NCBI RefSeq assembly: GCF_016495725.1
Contig: NZ_CP054705.1
Coordinates: 1,860,001-1,924,000 of the forward strand
DNA from: Salicibibacter cibarius
GTDB lineage: Bacteria > Bacillota > Bacilli > Bacillales > Marinococcaceae
Direction: 5' to 3'
DNA: 64,000 nt
The position numbers were made by a program, and so were the translations under genes. This document shows positions 38,125-46,289 of the stretch, piece by piece (within the stretch, counting starts at the first letter, position 1; every line of letters starts with the position of its first letter). The notes beneath the pieces were generated by a model. That model was given only the letters and a program-made list of their open reading frames with translations. It did not search any database and had not been told where the DNA came from.

Positions 38125-38430
38125 TTCGGTCGACAACGCTTCTGGCGCCCTAACGGACAATTTACCGCATCATGGCGACCGAAAAAGCGGTCGGTTCTCG
38201 TGTTCGGTCGCCATAACCGTTTTATGACGACCGTAATAGCCTGAATCGAAAGAATTCGGGCGTCATATCCGCTTCATGGTGACCGAAAAGGCTTGTATCA
38301 AAGATATTCGGTCGGCATGGCTGCCTCATGGCGACCGAACGAGCGATTGGCTTTCGTGTTCGGTCATCATGAACCGTTTTTGGTGACCAGGGAGTCCTGC
38401 TTCGCAAGAAGACATTCGGTCATTGACGAT
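38125..38430 (+). repeat. 52-bp-period palindromic repeat, locus 3 (about five units)
   Basis: TTCGG recurs at 38203, 38255, 38307 and 38359, exactly 52 bp apart, then at 38415. Each unit is an imperfect palindrome of about 33 bp (TTCGGTCGCCAT, ~9-nt loop, ATGGCGACCGAA) followed by a ~19-bp spacer that differs from unit to unit. Degraded units extend on either side (38125 onward; near 38733). No open reading frame is convincing here. Confidence 0.8.
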
Positions 38431-38817
38431 AGCCTTTGATACCTTAATTCGGGCTGCGGCAGTTTAATTCAATCGACCACTGACCCGAGTTTGAAGCCCT
38501 AATCCTGTCTTCCGATCGTCGGTGTGACCGCTTATTTTCGACAGGCTGCACTAGCTAGTTGTCATGACCACATTTATTCATAGATTTCAACCATTCATGT
38601 TGGTGTTGAGTCAGTAAAGAACAGCCAAAATAGCGATTACCCATCGTGGCGGCGCCGAATAACGGAGAAGTGCCGAAAATATGGCGCCAAGAGCGATTGA
38701 TGAAGCCCTTTTCCGATGCATTCAGCTGATTGCGGTCGTCATGATGAGCCGTGCATGAAGACTTTTTCAGTACGTCCAGCCGATTCCGGGCACCCGGCGA
38801 TCATTGGGAGGTAGACA
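38431..38817. other. Gene-free stretch between the repeat array and ispH
   Basis: I see no gene. It contains faint repeat-like fragments (GCGGTCGTCATGATGAGCCG near 38733; GCCGAAAATATGGCGCC near 38672) that look like decayed 52-bp units. Confidence 0.5.
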
Positions 38818-38819
38818 TA

Positions 38820-38849
38820 AAAAGCCTCACCTGCTCAGGCGAGACTTTT
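38820..38849 (-). terminator. Terminator of ispH
   Basis: 14-bp stem with two mismatches (38820-38833 with 38836-38849); read on the minus strand it is followed by five T. Confidence 0.8.
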
Positions 38850-38854
38850 CTATT

Positions 38855-39813
38855 TTACCGTGCTCTCGATTTGGAGTTTTTGCGTAATGGTGGTAAAATT
38901 TTGGTTCCTAACGCTTTTCTTTCCGGTTTCCACGTTGATGAATCTTCCGGGTCGTATTGGTCTAAAAAGAGAATGACTTCCCGTGCAATGGCTGTGGGTG
39001 TGGATGCGCCGGCGGTTACGGCTACTTTTTGGACCCCTTCCAGCCATTCCAATTTTAATTCACTAACATCGGCGATGCGGTACGCATTAGTATGGGCGAT
39101 GTCTTTTGAAACTTGTGCCAACCGGTTTGAATTATTGCTTTTCGGGTCACCGACCACGATGAGCAAGTCGGAATCGCCGGCTTGATCACCAACAGCTTCT
39201 TGTCGAACTTGCGTGGCCTGGCAAATTTCATTGTTGACTTCAGCGTGCGGAAAACGCTCGATCGTTCGATCCATAATATCGGAAACATCCCACTGGCTCA
39301 TGGTCGTTTGGTTCGTTATAATGATTTTTTCCCTTTGCAAATCCAGCGTTTCGACATCATCGACCGTTTCAATAAGGTGAACGTGATCGGGGGCGACGCC
39401 CATGGCTCCTTCCGGTTCCGGATGGCCGCGCTTTCCGACATAAACGATGTCATAACCCTCGGCTTTTTTCTCTTTGATTAAGTCGTGGGTATGCGTAACG
39501 TCCGGACAAGTGGCATCAATGGTCGTTAACCCTTTCTCGTCGGCTAATTTCCGGACTTCCGGAGACACACCGTGGGCGGTAAAAATAACCGTTCCATTTT
39601 CCACTTGTTGAAGGATTTCAAGTCGATTCGGTCCGTCAAGGGAGATAATGCCTTCTTCTTCGAAAGCATCGGTAACGTGTGTATTGTGAACAATCATGCC
39701 AAGGATGAAAATCGGTCTCGGCAATTCTTTATCTTCAGCTGCTTGGCGAGCAATGACCATGGCATCCACGACACCATAGCAATAACCCTCGGAGCAATTT
39801 TCTTTACTTCCAT
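38855..39813 (-). pseudogene. ispH: IspH (HMBPP reductase), apparent 1-nt frameshift near the start
   Basis: Last enzyme of the MEP isoprenoid pathway, a 4Fe-4S protein. ATG 39813 with GGAGG upstream reads MEVKKIAPR and then leaves the frame; one extra G in the run at 39786-39788 (minus-strand GGG) restores [17 protein letters not shown], which includes the first cluster Cys. The remaining frame is intact: [42 protein letters not shown]. Because the pathway is essential and ispG is intact at 60 kb, an assembly error is likely. Confidence 0.93.
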
Positions 39814-39875
39814 AGCCAAGTCCTCCAATACGTATATGCTATTGGATATTATACAGCCATTCGCCCGGAACGTAA

Positions 39876-39907
39876 ATGAAAAGGACGGTATTTCCCGTCC
39901 TTTTCAT
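39876..39907. terminator. Hairpin between yqfQ and ispH
   Basis: Perfect 13-bp stem ATGAAAAGGACGG/CCGTCCTTTTCAT with a 6-nt loop; works in either direction, most likely as terminator of the minus-strand yqfQ. Confidence 0.8.
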
Positions 39908-39927
39908 GCCCGATCTCTCCGCATCGC

Positions 39928-40353
39928 TCACACATATAGCTTCGGAGGTGGTTGTGCCCCTTCTTTTAATGCAAAGGATGGGGAAGGATCCTCTTTTTTT
40001 TCTTGCGAAGCATTAGCGGGAGCGGCTGATTGCGGAGCGTTTGCATTTTTAAGCACTTTGCCCACTTGATTTGCCTTTTGGATCATTCCCGGTATCTGAC
40101 GCACCATAGGCCCGTATTTTTGAATCATAGGCAACCATTTTCCTGCGTTTTGAATCATCGGAATAAAACGTCCGATCGATCCGAGACCGGCACCGCTTTG
40201 TGCGAGGCCTGCTGCCGGAGCTGCCGGGAAACCGCCGCCTCCCATCATAGGCAAGGCTGCGGACCTGGCGGAAGCTATGGGTGTCGCCCCAAAAGGCATC
40301 GGCGGCGGAAAGGGGGGAGCTCCCATCGGCATCATCGGAGGTGGTCCGAACAT
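39928..40353 (-). CDS. yqfQ: YqfQ/VrrA-like Pro/Gly-rich protein
   Basis: 141 residues on the minus strand with AAGAAGGGA before ATG 40353. The N-terminus is Pro/Met/Gly-rich (FGPPPMMPMGAPPFPPPM), then FIPMIQNAGKWLPMIQKYGP with its repeated PMIQ, and a charged tail. This composition and the position between ispH and cshB fit YqfQ/VrrA. A coat or exosporium role has been suggested for relatives; not demonstrable here. The accessory island starts just upstream of it. Confidence 0.8.
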   Translation of the reverse strand: MFGPPPMMPMGAPPFPPPMPFGATPIASARSAALPMMGGGGFPAAPAAGLAQSGAGLGSIGRFIPMIQNAGKWLPMIQKYGPMVRQIPGMIQKANQVGKVLKNANAPQSAAPANASQEKKEDPSPSFALKEGAQPPPKLYV

Positions 40354-40513
40354 AACAATCCCTTCTTTCCCTTCTAAATAATAAAGAGTGAGGGAACACT
40401 CTTTTTGTGATAAAATATGTGGCTCGCCTATAATTTGCGCATGTCAATTTAACGTTTATACGCTGTATCCCTTGTTAATAACGGGGTACAGCTATTTTAT
40501 TTTCTTTTTACCG

Positions 40514-41677
40514 TCAGGAGTTTCCATCTTTAAATTTGCCTAATGTCACCAATTTGTCACCCAAAGTTTCATCTTGCATATAATTTGCGAATGTTTGTGC
40601 ACTCTTTTCTTGCTTCGTTTCGGTGACATGTGTATAGATGTCTAATGTCATTTTTATGTCGGAATGCCCCAAACGTTCCTGTACATCTTTAATGTCTACG
40701 CCTGCTTCAAATAAAAGAGAAGCATGGGTGTGTCTCATCCCGTGAATGGTAATGGGGTGCATGTCCAGTTTTCGTATTGTCCGTTTCAAAACTTCGTTCG
40801 GTTGCTTCAACCGCATATATTCGCCTGCGATTCGGCGCGGAAACACCAGCGGTGTTGTTGCACATACCCAACGTCAGCAACTTCCTGTGTGCGCTCTGCA
40901 TGCCATTCTCGGAGGGCTGAGATAGTATTAGTCATCTAATGATATAAGTCGATGCGCAGATGATGTTTTTGGGCGCTGCACCTCTCCATAATCCATGGAT
41001 AAGGTTTTATTGACGCGGATTGTGTTGTTCCTAAAATCTACATCATTCCATGTGAGCGCCACGGCCTCACCTTTACGGGTGCCAGAAAACAGCAATACCC
41101 GAAAGAGCGTGCGAAAATCAGTAGACAGCACAGAAACGGATCGGCGCAGAAAATCGTTGACTTCCTTTTTCGTCCAATAATTACGTTCTTTCTGACTTTG
41201 CATCAATTCCAGTTCACTTTTTTCGGCATGACAACATAGTCCATCGGATTCTTAGATATGATGTTTTCTTGAATAGCATACCGGAAAATCATCGTCACCT
41301 TTGTTCGAGCAGGTTGTACAGTGCCAGGAGACATCTTTTTGATAAATTCTTGACAATGCCCACGCGTGATTTTTTTAATCTTCATTTTACCGAAATGGGG
41401 GAGTATGTGATTTTTAAACATGCCTTCCGTATTGGTGATCGTCGTCTGCTTTAATTGTAGCTTGTGAACTTCCCGCCACCCATAAAAAAGTTCCTCAAAT
41501 GTAGGGTCCCTGTCACCTTCAAACGTGAATGTACGCTCCATTTCAGCAGCCGCAGCTTGTGTTGCTTTTTTGTTTTAAAACCGCCCTTGCTTTTTTGCTT
41601 ATACTTACCTGTCCTCGGATCGACGCCCACCTTTATGTAGTACGTCACGTATTCCCGCGCTTCCGAAACGATGCCAT
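40514..41677 (-). pseudogene. Decayed phage/ICE tyrosine integrase
   Basis: Reading from ATG 41677 (AAGGAGC site; MASFRKRG...), pieces of one ~385-residue integrase lie in different frames: Arm-binding domain (VDPRTGKYKQKSKGGFKTKK), SAM-like core-binding domain (from 41541), catalytic domain with Arg in SGTRKGEAVALTW, HxxR in HGMRHTHASLLFE, GHSD and YTHVTE. At least four frameshifts separate them. All catalytic motifs can still be read, so decay is fairly recent. It marks a former prophage or ICE beside yqfQ. Confidence 0.9.
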
Positions 41678-41814
41678 TTTATATCGCTCCTTCCAGTAGG
41701 ATCTTTGATTCGATTTGCAGCATTCGTCTTTTTTCTTCCACAACACACTAATATCAAAACTCATGTTCGATAATCGCTTGAAAGAAAAGCCCTAATGAAA
41801 GGGCTGTGTGCGTT

Positions 41815-42684
41815 TTACTCTACATCATCTAAATCAATCGTTGTTGTATATGGTTCGCTGTCAAAAGAAATCAGGACGTCCAATTCTAATTCGAGTTCTT
41901 TGTCCATATCGTCAATTCCGACCGTTGTTTCTGCTCCTTCTACTTCTCCGCCGGGCTGCACGTCACTTTGTCCAGTACCCAAATCAACGCCTTCGACTAC
42001 GCCTTCTCTTCCGGTTTCGACACCATCTTGATAGCCAGTAAAGCTAAATGTCATATGCGGAGCTGCGTTTTCGTCAGAATCATTCACCCAATCGTACTCA
42101 ATAACAAGGACGTCATCACCCTCATGATCGGTGCTCAACGCGTAATCTTGAACGGTCAATGTATAATCATCGATCTCCATCGCTTCTCCTTCGACTATCT
42201 CTGCGTCCTCATCGTCACCTTCGATTGTGTAATAATCCCCGAAAATAAGATTACCGTCTTCTAGGTCATCGTGTTCAATGTATTCTCCATTTTGACCATA
42301 GATTTCTTGGATATCATCCGGTTGCATTTCTGAAAAATAACCCAAAAGAACTTCTATCTCGCCCTCAGTAAAATCACTTACGTCTATTTCTTCATCGAAT
42401 GAACCATCTTCAACATTAAAGATTCCATCTTGTTGATCGCCATCGGAGTCAGTGACTCTGTATTCAATTTCCGTTCCATCCTCAAAGTTTGTTTCGCCTT
42501 CAACAATGATGCTATCGTTTTCCATCGCACTTTGAGGCTCAATCTTTATTTCATGCGTTTCTGGTTCTTCTTCCTTAGTTTCTTCTGCTTCTGCTTCCTC
42601 GGCACCATCTTCGTTGTCGCTTTCACCACAAGCTGATAAAACAAGTAACGCCCCAAAACCTAATGCCACTAAGTATTTTTTCAT
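41815..42684 (-). CDS. Lipoprotein with DUF5067 domain
   Basis: 289 residues. Signal peptide with lipobox (LVLSACGES, Cys 19), an acidic spacer, a middle domain and a C-terminal DUF5067-like domain (about 165-289; YTLTVQDYALSTDHEG, VIEYDWVNDSDENA). Extremely acidic. Extracellular and membrane-tethered; function unknown. A truncated paralogue lies just upstream on the same strand. Confidence 0.8.
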   Translation of the reverse strand: MKKYLVALGFGALLVLSACGESDNEDGAEEAEAEETKEEEPETHEIKIEPQSAMENDSIIVEGETNFEDGTEIEYRVTDSDGDQQDGIFNVEDGSFDEEIDVSDFTEGEIEVLLGYFSEMQPDDIQEIYGQNGEYIEHDDLEDGNLIFGDYYTIEGDDEDAEIVEGEAMEIDDYTLTVQDYALSTDHEGDDVLVIEYDWVNDSDENAAPHMTFSFTGYQDGVETGREGVVEGVDLGTGQSDVQPGGEVEGAETTVGIDDMDKELELELDVLISFDSEPYTTTIDLDDVE

Positions 42685-42832
42685 ACATATAACCCCCTAA
42701 ATATAATTACAATTGACATGATACTATATGTTTTGAAACTTTTGTAGTAATACGCAGAAACTATTTCCATCAATAATTTGTTGTAATAGTCTCATCTTCT
42801 ATATCAATAATAAATTCTTGATTTTCGTCGTA

Positions 42833-43240
42833 TTAGCTGCGAGGGATGAACGAGATTTTTACAACGTCTTCGACATTTTCTAACTTGTAAGTTGAATCAA
42901 CAGTGACTCTTCCACCTCCAGAAGGTATTTCTCTGTAAACATTGGAGTTAGTGTCTGAATGACCTCCCGCAACTTCATCTAAAAGTTCACCGCGTTGGTG
43001 TATATCCATGCCGCTCGCCATCAAAAATACAGCTTCGACATTTTCGTCGGAAAGTAGAGTGTTCGTCCAGTAAAAACGAAAATCCATTAACAATTGATCG
43101 CCTTCTTCGTAAATATCAGCCTCAACTGCTTCTACCGAAAAACTCATAAAAGATAGAGTTTCATCGGATTCGATTGTAAGATCAATTGGATCTTCATCAG
43201 AATCTTCGTCTTCCTCAACTTCGTCCTCGTTCTTTCCGTA
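42833..43240 (-). pseudogene. 5'-truncated DUF5067 protein fragment
   Basis: A minus-strand frame is open from about 43240 to the stop at 42833 but has no start or signal peptide. It reads an acidic linker (NEDEVEEDEDSDEDP) then VEAVEADIYEEGDQLLMDFRFYW, similar in layout to the DUF5067 domain of the neighbour. At 43240 it meets an unrelated plus-strand fragment, so this is a deletion junction. Confidence 0.65.
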
Positions 43241-43565
43241 TTGACTGAAACGTTATTCATGGATTCGAGTTGGGACACGGATATTTTCAGCAATAACACA
43301 AGCCAATTTGTAGAGAATGCGGCGGCAGGTCATGCAAAAGCGATTGCAGATGTAGCAGGGTTGAGCGGATCGTATCAAGGTGGATCTGGCGGCTCAGGCG
43401 GTAGTGGCGTACCTCGCTACGGAGATAACAACGAATCCTTTGCCGATTATCATAGCGACTGGTGGGGCGATGAAGGTCCGCACATCAGAGCCATACAGCG
43501 ATTGTTACAACTAAATGGCGAGTTGTCACGCGGGTCAGGGTCAATAGATAGCATATTTGGTCAGC
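43241..43565 (+). pseudogene. Fragment of a phage-type cell wall amidase
   Basis: Open frame of which the first part resembles the end of an Amidase_3 catalytic domain (FVENAAAGHAKAIADVAGLSG), then a Gly/Ser linker and the start of a peptidoglycan-binding domain (GDEGPHIRAIQRLLQLNG...IDSIFG). Both ends are missing: the beginning abuts the DUF5067 fragment and the binding domain is cut at about 43565. Probably an endolysin relic of the same lost phage as the integrase. Confidence 0.65.
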
Positions 43566-43798
43566 ACTTCATAGAGATTTTGAGCATCTTCACTTAGGGC
43601 TTCGATATCCTCTTCGGAATTGTTATCAAAGTCATGAATGTCTAAACTTTCCCGTACTTCTTCTTCGGCATCAAATGTTTCCCCGTCCTCCGGTAGCTTC
43701 TTCGGCTACGGCGTTGTTTTGGGCTAACGGCAGACTGAAGGCCATGAGTGTCACCATAAAAGAAAGACCCTCGATGGACCACGTTTCGTGACAGTCAT
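43542..43798 (-). pseudogene. Remnant of a secreted acidic protein
   Basis: ATG 43798 has a good AAAGGAG site, but the reading leaves the frame within 15 codons. In the other frames follow a signal peptide (MVTLMAFSLPLAQNNAVAEE) and, after a second shift, an acidic domain (ESLDIHDFDNNSEEDIEALS) ending at 43542, inside the amidase fragment. Two frameshifts; unknown family. Confidence 0.5.
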
Positions 43799-43993
43799 AC
43801 AAAACACTCCTTTAAAAATATGGTGGAAATATTAAACAATATTATCTGATTTTATATTTTATTTATTTTTATAGGTTATGTCACATCCCCTTTATCTTTC
43901 AATAATGTAAGGCAGTGTAAGGAAAATCGATTCTTCCTGTTATGAATTTGGTGTATTGTAAAAGGAGCAGATTCATCATGAGGAGGAGAGAAA

Positions 43994-44350
43994 ATGAAGA
44001 AAGTATTCATTGTTATTCTTGCATTCTTTTTATTTGTTGTGGCAGTGCCAATTGGCATTTATTTTTCTGTGGATGAAATGACTCGCGTTAACCTTAACCC
44101 TTTTACAGAAGAAGAACAATGGTATGTGCAGGTAGATTCAGAGGGAATAATAGGGGAAGAAGAACAGGGTGCAGTTTATTATGAACTCCTTGCCATAAAT
44201 GAGGAAGGGGAGCAAAAAGACATTGAATTCATGGCACTTAACGAATTAAAAGAAGATGCGTATATACAATTAATTGTCGAGGAAGAGATCGTAACCACGT
44301 ATGAAGAGGTACAAGAAGCAGAGGTTCCGGATCATTTTAATGCCAATTAA
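43994..44350 (+). CDS. YxeA family (DUF1093) exported protein
   Basis: 118 residues. Signal peptide or anchor (residues 2-25), then a small beta-rich domain ending in EVPDHFNAN. The pattern WYVQVDSEG...YYELLAINEEGEQKDIEF fits the YxeA/DUF1093 family found in Bacilli as secreted small proteins of unknown role. GAGGAGAG ribosome site. Confidence 0.75.
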   Translation: MKKVFIVILAFFLFVVAVPIGIYFSVDEMTRVNLNPFTEEEQWYVQVDSEGIIGEEEQGAVYYELLAINEEGEQKDIEFMALNELKEDAYIQLIVEEEIVTTYEEVQEAEVPDHFNAN

Positions 44351-44404
44351 CGGTAAAGAACCCACTTTTTGGAACTTGGCACCGGTTTATTTATTGTATA
44401 ATGA

Positions 44405-44692
44405 TTAGCATGTTGTATATAATATAGAGGTAAGAAGCCAATGGGGAGCCTTTGCGGGCTCCCTTTTATCCAATAAGTTTTTTATACGATCCTTTAACTC
44501 TTCCTCGCTTCTAAAATCATTTAGCATCGTAAGCGTTGCGTTGATTTTCTCGCTATTCCGGAAATAAACTTCGACATCGACATGACGGGCAGATGAAATC
44601 ATTCTATTTTCATTTTTATCAAAGCTCTGAACAAACCCGGAAGGATTGCTGTTATTGATCGCGTAGGTAAAATCTAAAACTTCATTACTCAT
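44405..44692 (-). CDS. Hypothetical protein
   Basis: 95 residues with a strong AGGAGGGA site. No family recognised. Soluble; central part VDVEVYFRNSEKINATLTML and a charged helix (FRSEEELKDRIKNLLDK). It follows two small genes on the same strand (44713, 44948), suggesting one transcript of the mobile-element type. Confidence 0.55.
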   Translation of the reverse strand: MSNEVLDFTYAINNSNPSGFVQSFDKNENRMISSARHVDVEVYFRNSEKINATLTMLNDFRSEEELKDRIKNLLDKREPAKAPHWLLTSILYTTC

Positions 44693-44712
44693 TTGTATCT
44701 ATCCCTCCTGAT

Positions 44713-44955
44713 TTATTTATCATAAGGTCTATATTTATCTCGTAATGACTTGGATTCCTCTAATCGCTTATCAAGATCTGATTTTAGAAAAAGCCGATCA
44801 CGCGGTATCTCCTTAATAATCTCCACCTTCTCCCTTTTTACAAGGGATTGGAGTGCCTGTTTAGACACTCCAAGATATTCAGCTGCTTCCCCGGATGACA
44901 AAACGTTCTCTGATACATAAGATTTTAACTCATCGATGGAATTGAATTTAAGCAT
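44713..44955 (-). CDS. Small helix-turn-helix DNA-binding protein
   Basis: 80 residues. VLSSGEAAEYLGVSKQALQS is a clear MerR/excisionase-like HTH, followed by a wing-like strand and a charged tail. Excisionase-type or small regulator of a mobile element is likely; the partner integrase pseudogene lies 3 kb away. AGAAGGAT site; start overlaps the upstream gene by 8 bp. Confidence 0.7.
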   Translation of the reverse strand: MLKFNSIDELKSYVSENVLSSGEAAEYLGVSKQALQSLVKREKVEIIKEIPRDRLFLKSDLDKRLEESKSLRDKYRPYDK

Positions 44956-45112
44956 GCGTATCCTTCTTTCTCAAAAAGTCATAGACGATCAACCCGCTCG
45001 TCAGGAACATGGCCGTACCATTCATTCCATTTAAGATGGTATTGTCGCATACCGTTGTCACAGATAACATGGCTCCTGTTACAATGATGCTTCCCAGTAT
45101 TATTTTTTGCAT
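44948..45112 (-). CDS. Small two-helix membrane protein
   Basis: 54 residues from ATG 45112 with two hydrophobic segments (about 3-22 and 31-47) and a basic tail (FLRKKDTH). No good ribosome site; a longer GTG-started version runs back to 45208, over the 31-residue peptide gene. Unknown function. Confidence 0.45.
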   Translation of the reverse strand: MQKIILGSIIVTGAMLSVTTVCDNTILNGMNGTAMFLTSGLIVYDFLRKKDTHA

Positions 45113-45168
45113 AATGATTAAGCTGGATGTATAATGATAGTAGGAGAGGGGGCTTACCCCTCCGATGG

Positions 45169-45264
45169 TTAGGTCTTGGGGCTGTCTTTCCACTGTTTTA
45201 CGATCCACGCAATCGTCAGTGTAAAGAAGATGGCCTGCAAGACCCTTAATATTTCATCCAGCAT
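45169..45264 (-). CDS. 31-residue hydrophobic peptide
   Basis: ATG 45264 is preceded by a textbook AAAGGAGGTGAACAA. The peptide has one membrane helix (ILRVLQAIFFTLTIAWIV) and a short basic tail (KQWKDSPKT). A GC-rich hairpin (about 45141-45162) follows the stop. Size, strong ribosome site and layout fit a type I toxin or phage-associated membrane peptide; no antisense RNA promoter could be identified by eye. Confidence 0.55.
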   Translation of the reverse strand: MLDEILRVLQAIFFTLTIAWIVKQWKDSPKT

Positions 45265-45379
45265 TTGTTCACCTCCTTTCTAACTAAGTTCTTTATAGCA
45301 AATCTATTTAAGAAAGTAAACAGATATTTGTGTCCCCCTTTAAATTTTTATATACATAACAAAGTTCCGCAAATAAAAA

Positions 45380-45401
45380 AACACGAGCCGGAGCCCGTGT
45401 T
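45380..45401 (-). terminator. Hairpin repeat C (minus-strand terminator), copy 1
   Basis: AACACGAGC...GCCCGTGTT hairpin; on the minus strand followed by seven T. Near-identical to 46258-46279 and related to 49164-49185. Confidence 0.75.
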
Positions 45402-45592
45402 TAATACAGAAAACCTTATTTATGCCACCAATATTTTTAAGTAAAAGGTTTCTGCACATCTTATTGTCTCCATTATTTAGCAGATTATTCTAGTGAATCG
45501 TTTGTTTTTTATACAAGTAGGTACATGCATTACAAGCAATATACGATCTTACATAAAGTGTTGTATACCTCATAAGAAAGGGGGTATGCAAA

Positions 45593-45784
45593 ATGTCTAA
45601 TAAGTGGGATGACCTCGTCTTTGGACTCGACTGTGATGGTGATCGATACAAGTGTAAATGCGAAAAAGAAAAAAATAAGCACGATAATTGTGGATGTAAC
45701 AAGCGCCACGATCACTGCGGATGCAAGAAAAAAGACGACCACAAGCGGGAGTGCACAGTCAAGTTCTATTTTGATTGTGACTAA
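45593..45784 (+). CDS. Small Cys/His-rich protein
   Basis: 63 residues, AAGGGGG site before ATG 45593. Contains eight Cys and several His in CKCEKEKNK, NCGCNKRHDHCGCKKKDDHK and FDCD. This looks like a metal-binding or spore-coat type protein; no family recognised. A reverse-strand frame over the same bases is a shadow. A terminator follows the stop. Confidence 0.6.
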   Translation: MSNKWDDLVFGLDCDGDRYKCKCEKEKNKHDNCGCNKRHDHCGCKKKDDHKRECTVKFYFDCD

Positions 45785-45816
45785 TTGTAACCTGTAACCC
45801 TTTGATGTCCTCCTTT

Positions 45817-45848
45817 AACGATCCCTTGGCAGATGTCAGGGGATCGTT
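45817..45848 (+). terminator. Terminator after the Cys/His-rich gene
   Basis: 12-bp AACGATCCCTTG/CAGGGGATCGTT stem followed by TTTT. Confidence 0.85.
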
Positions 45849-45864
45849 TTCTATACATGCAAAA

Positions 45865-45888
45865 AACCAGGGTGTTAGGCCCTGGGTT
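45865..45888 (-). terminator. Minus-strand terminator of the sda-like operon
   Basis: AACCAGGG/CCCTGGGTT hairpin followed, on the minus strand, by six T. It closes the transcript of 46185-45907. Confidence 0.75.
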
Positions 45889-45906
45889 ACTTATAAAAGA
45901 CATCAT

Positions 45907-46028
45907 TCATAAACCATGACGACGAATTTCGTTCTCAAGTTGTATAAGAAAATCTTTGTCTAAATTTAGCTCGCTCTCTTGTAAGCTTCGGTTAGTAATT
46001 CATCAGATAAGGACTTGAGGGTATTCAT
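45907..46028 (-). pseudogene. sda-like sporulation checkpoint gene, frameshifted
   Basis: ATG 46028 with AGGTG reads MNTLKSLSDELLTEAYKRAS then stops. In another frame it continues ELNLDKDFLIQLENEIRR and HGL to 45907. Together this matches B. subtilis Sda (LSDELLIESYFKATEMNLN... IENEIKRR), the KinA inhibitor. The lesion is best explained by loss of 4 bp: GCGAGCGAGC shortened to GCGAGC. Probably an accessory paralogue; the chromosomal sda normally lies upstream of gpr. Confidence 0.8.
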
Positions 46029-46038
46029 GTTCACCTGC

Positions 46039-46185
46039 TTATAATCTATTGGATTTCTCTTTTGCATATTTTTCAGTGAGCCATTCCAGGAATTCTTTTT
46101 CATCATCTGATAAACCTCGTCTAAGACCATCTTCGAATTCACGTTCTAAATTAACGTATATAGATGTTTCGAAGTCTTTGATCAA
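46039..46185 (-). CDS. 48-residue acidic protein upstream of the sda-like gene
   Basis: TTG start 46185; the stop is 10 bp before the sda-like ATG, so the two form an operon. Sequence runs SIYVNLEREFEDGLRRGLSD and EKEFLEWLTEKYAKEK: an amphipathic helical protein of unknown function. A degraded second copy exists at 48965-49103, with the same hairpin repeat C upstream of it. Confidence 0.5.
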   Translation of the reverse strand: MIKDFETSIYVNLEREFEDGLRRGLSDDEKEFLEWLTEKYAKEKSNRL

Positions 46186-46257
46186 ATTCCTATGAACCCC
46201 CTAACGCAAACCGAGCTTATCTTTAGTATATAATAACCTAATTTTTGTTCAACTAAA

Positions 46258-46279
46258 AACACGAGCCGGAGCCCGTGTT
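46258..46279 (-). terminator. Hairpin repeat C, copy 2
   Basis: AACACGAGC...GCCCGTGTT; on the minus strand it closes the 46676-46290 gene, followed by TTTTTAG. Confidence 0.75.
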
Positions 46280-46289
46280 AAAATGTTTC

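Noticed and set aside
38125-38430. CRISPR array
   Set aside because: Units are degenerate, spacers are only ~19 bp, the same family occurs as one or two units at two other loci, and no cas gene is in the window.
40452-40500. Attachment site of the lost integrated element
   Set aside because: There is an inverted repeat near the integrase 3' end, but no matching direct repeat at a plausible other boundary could be found by eye.
45490-45742. Two hydrophobic minus-strand frames over the Cys/His-rich gene
   Set aside because: Hydrophobicity comes from the complement of Lys/Asp/His codons; no ribosome site on that strand.
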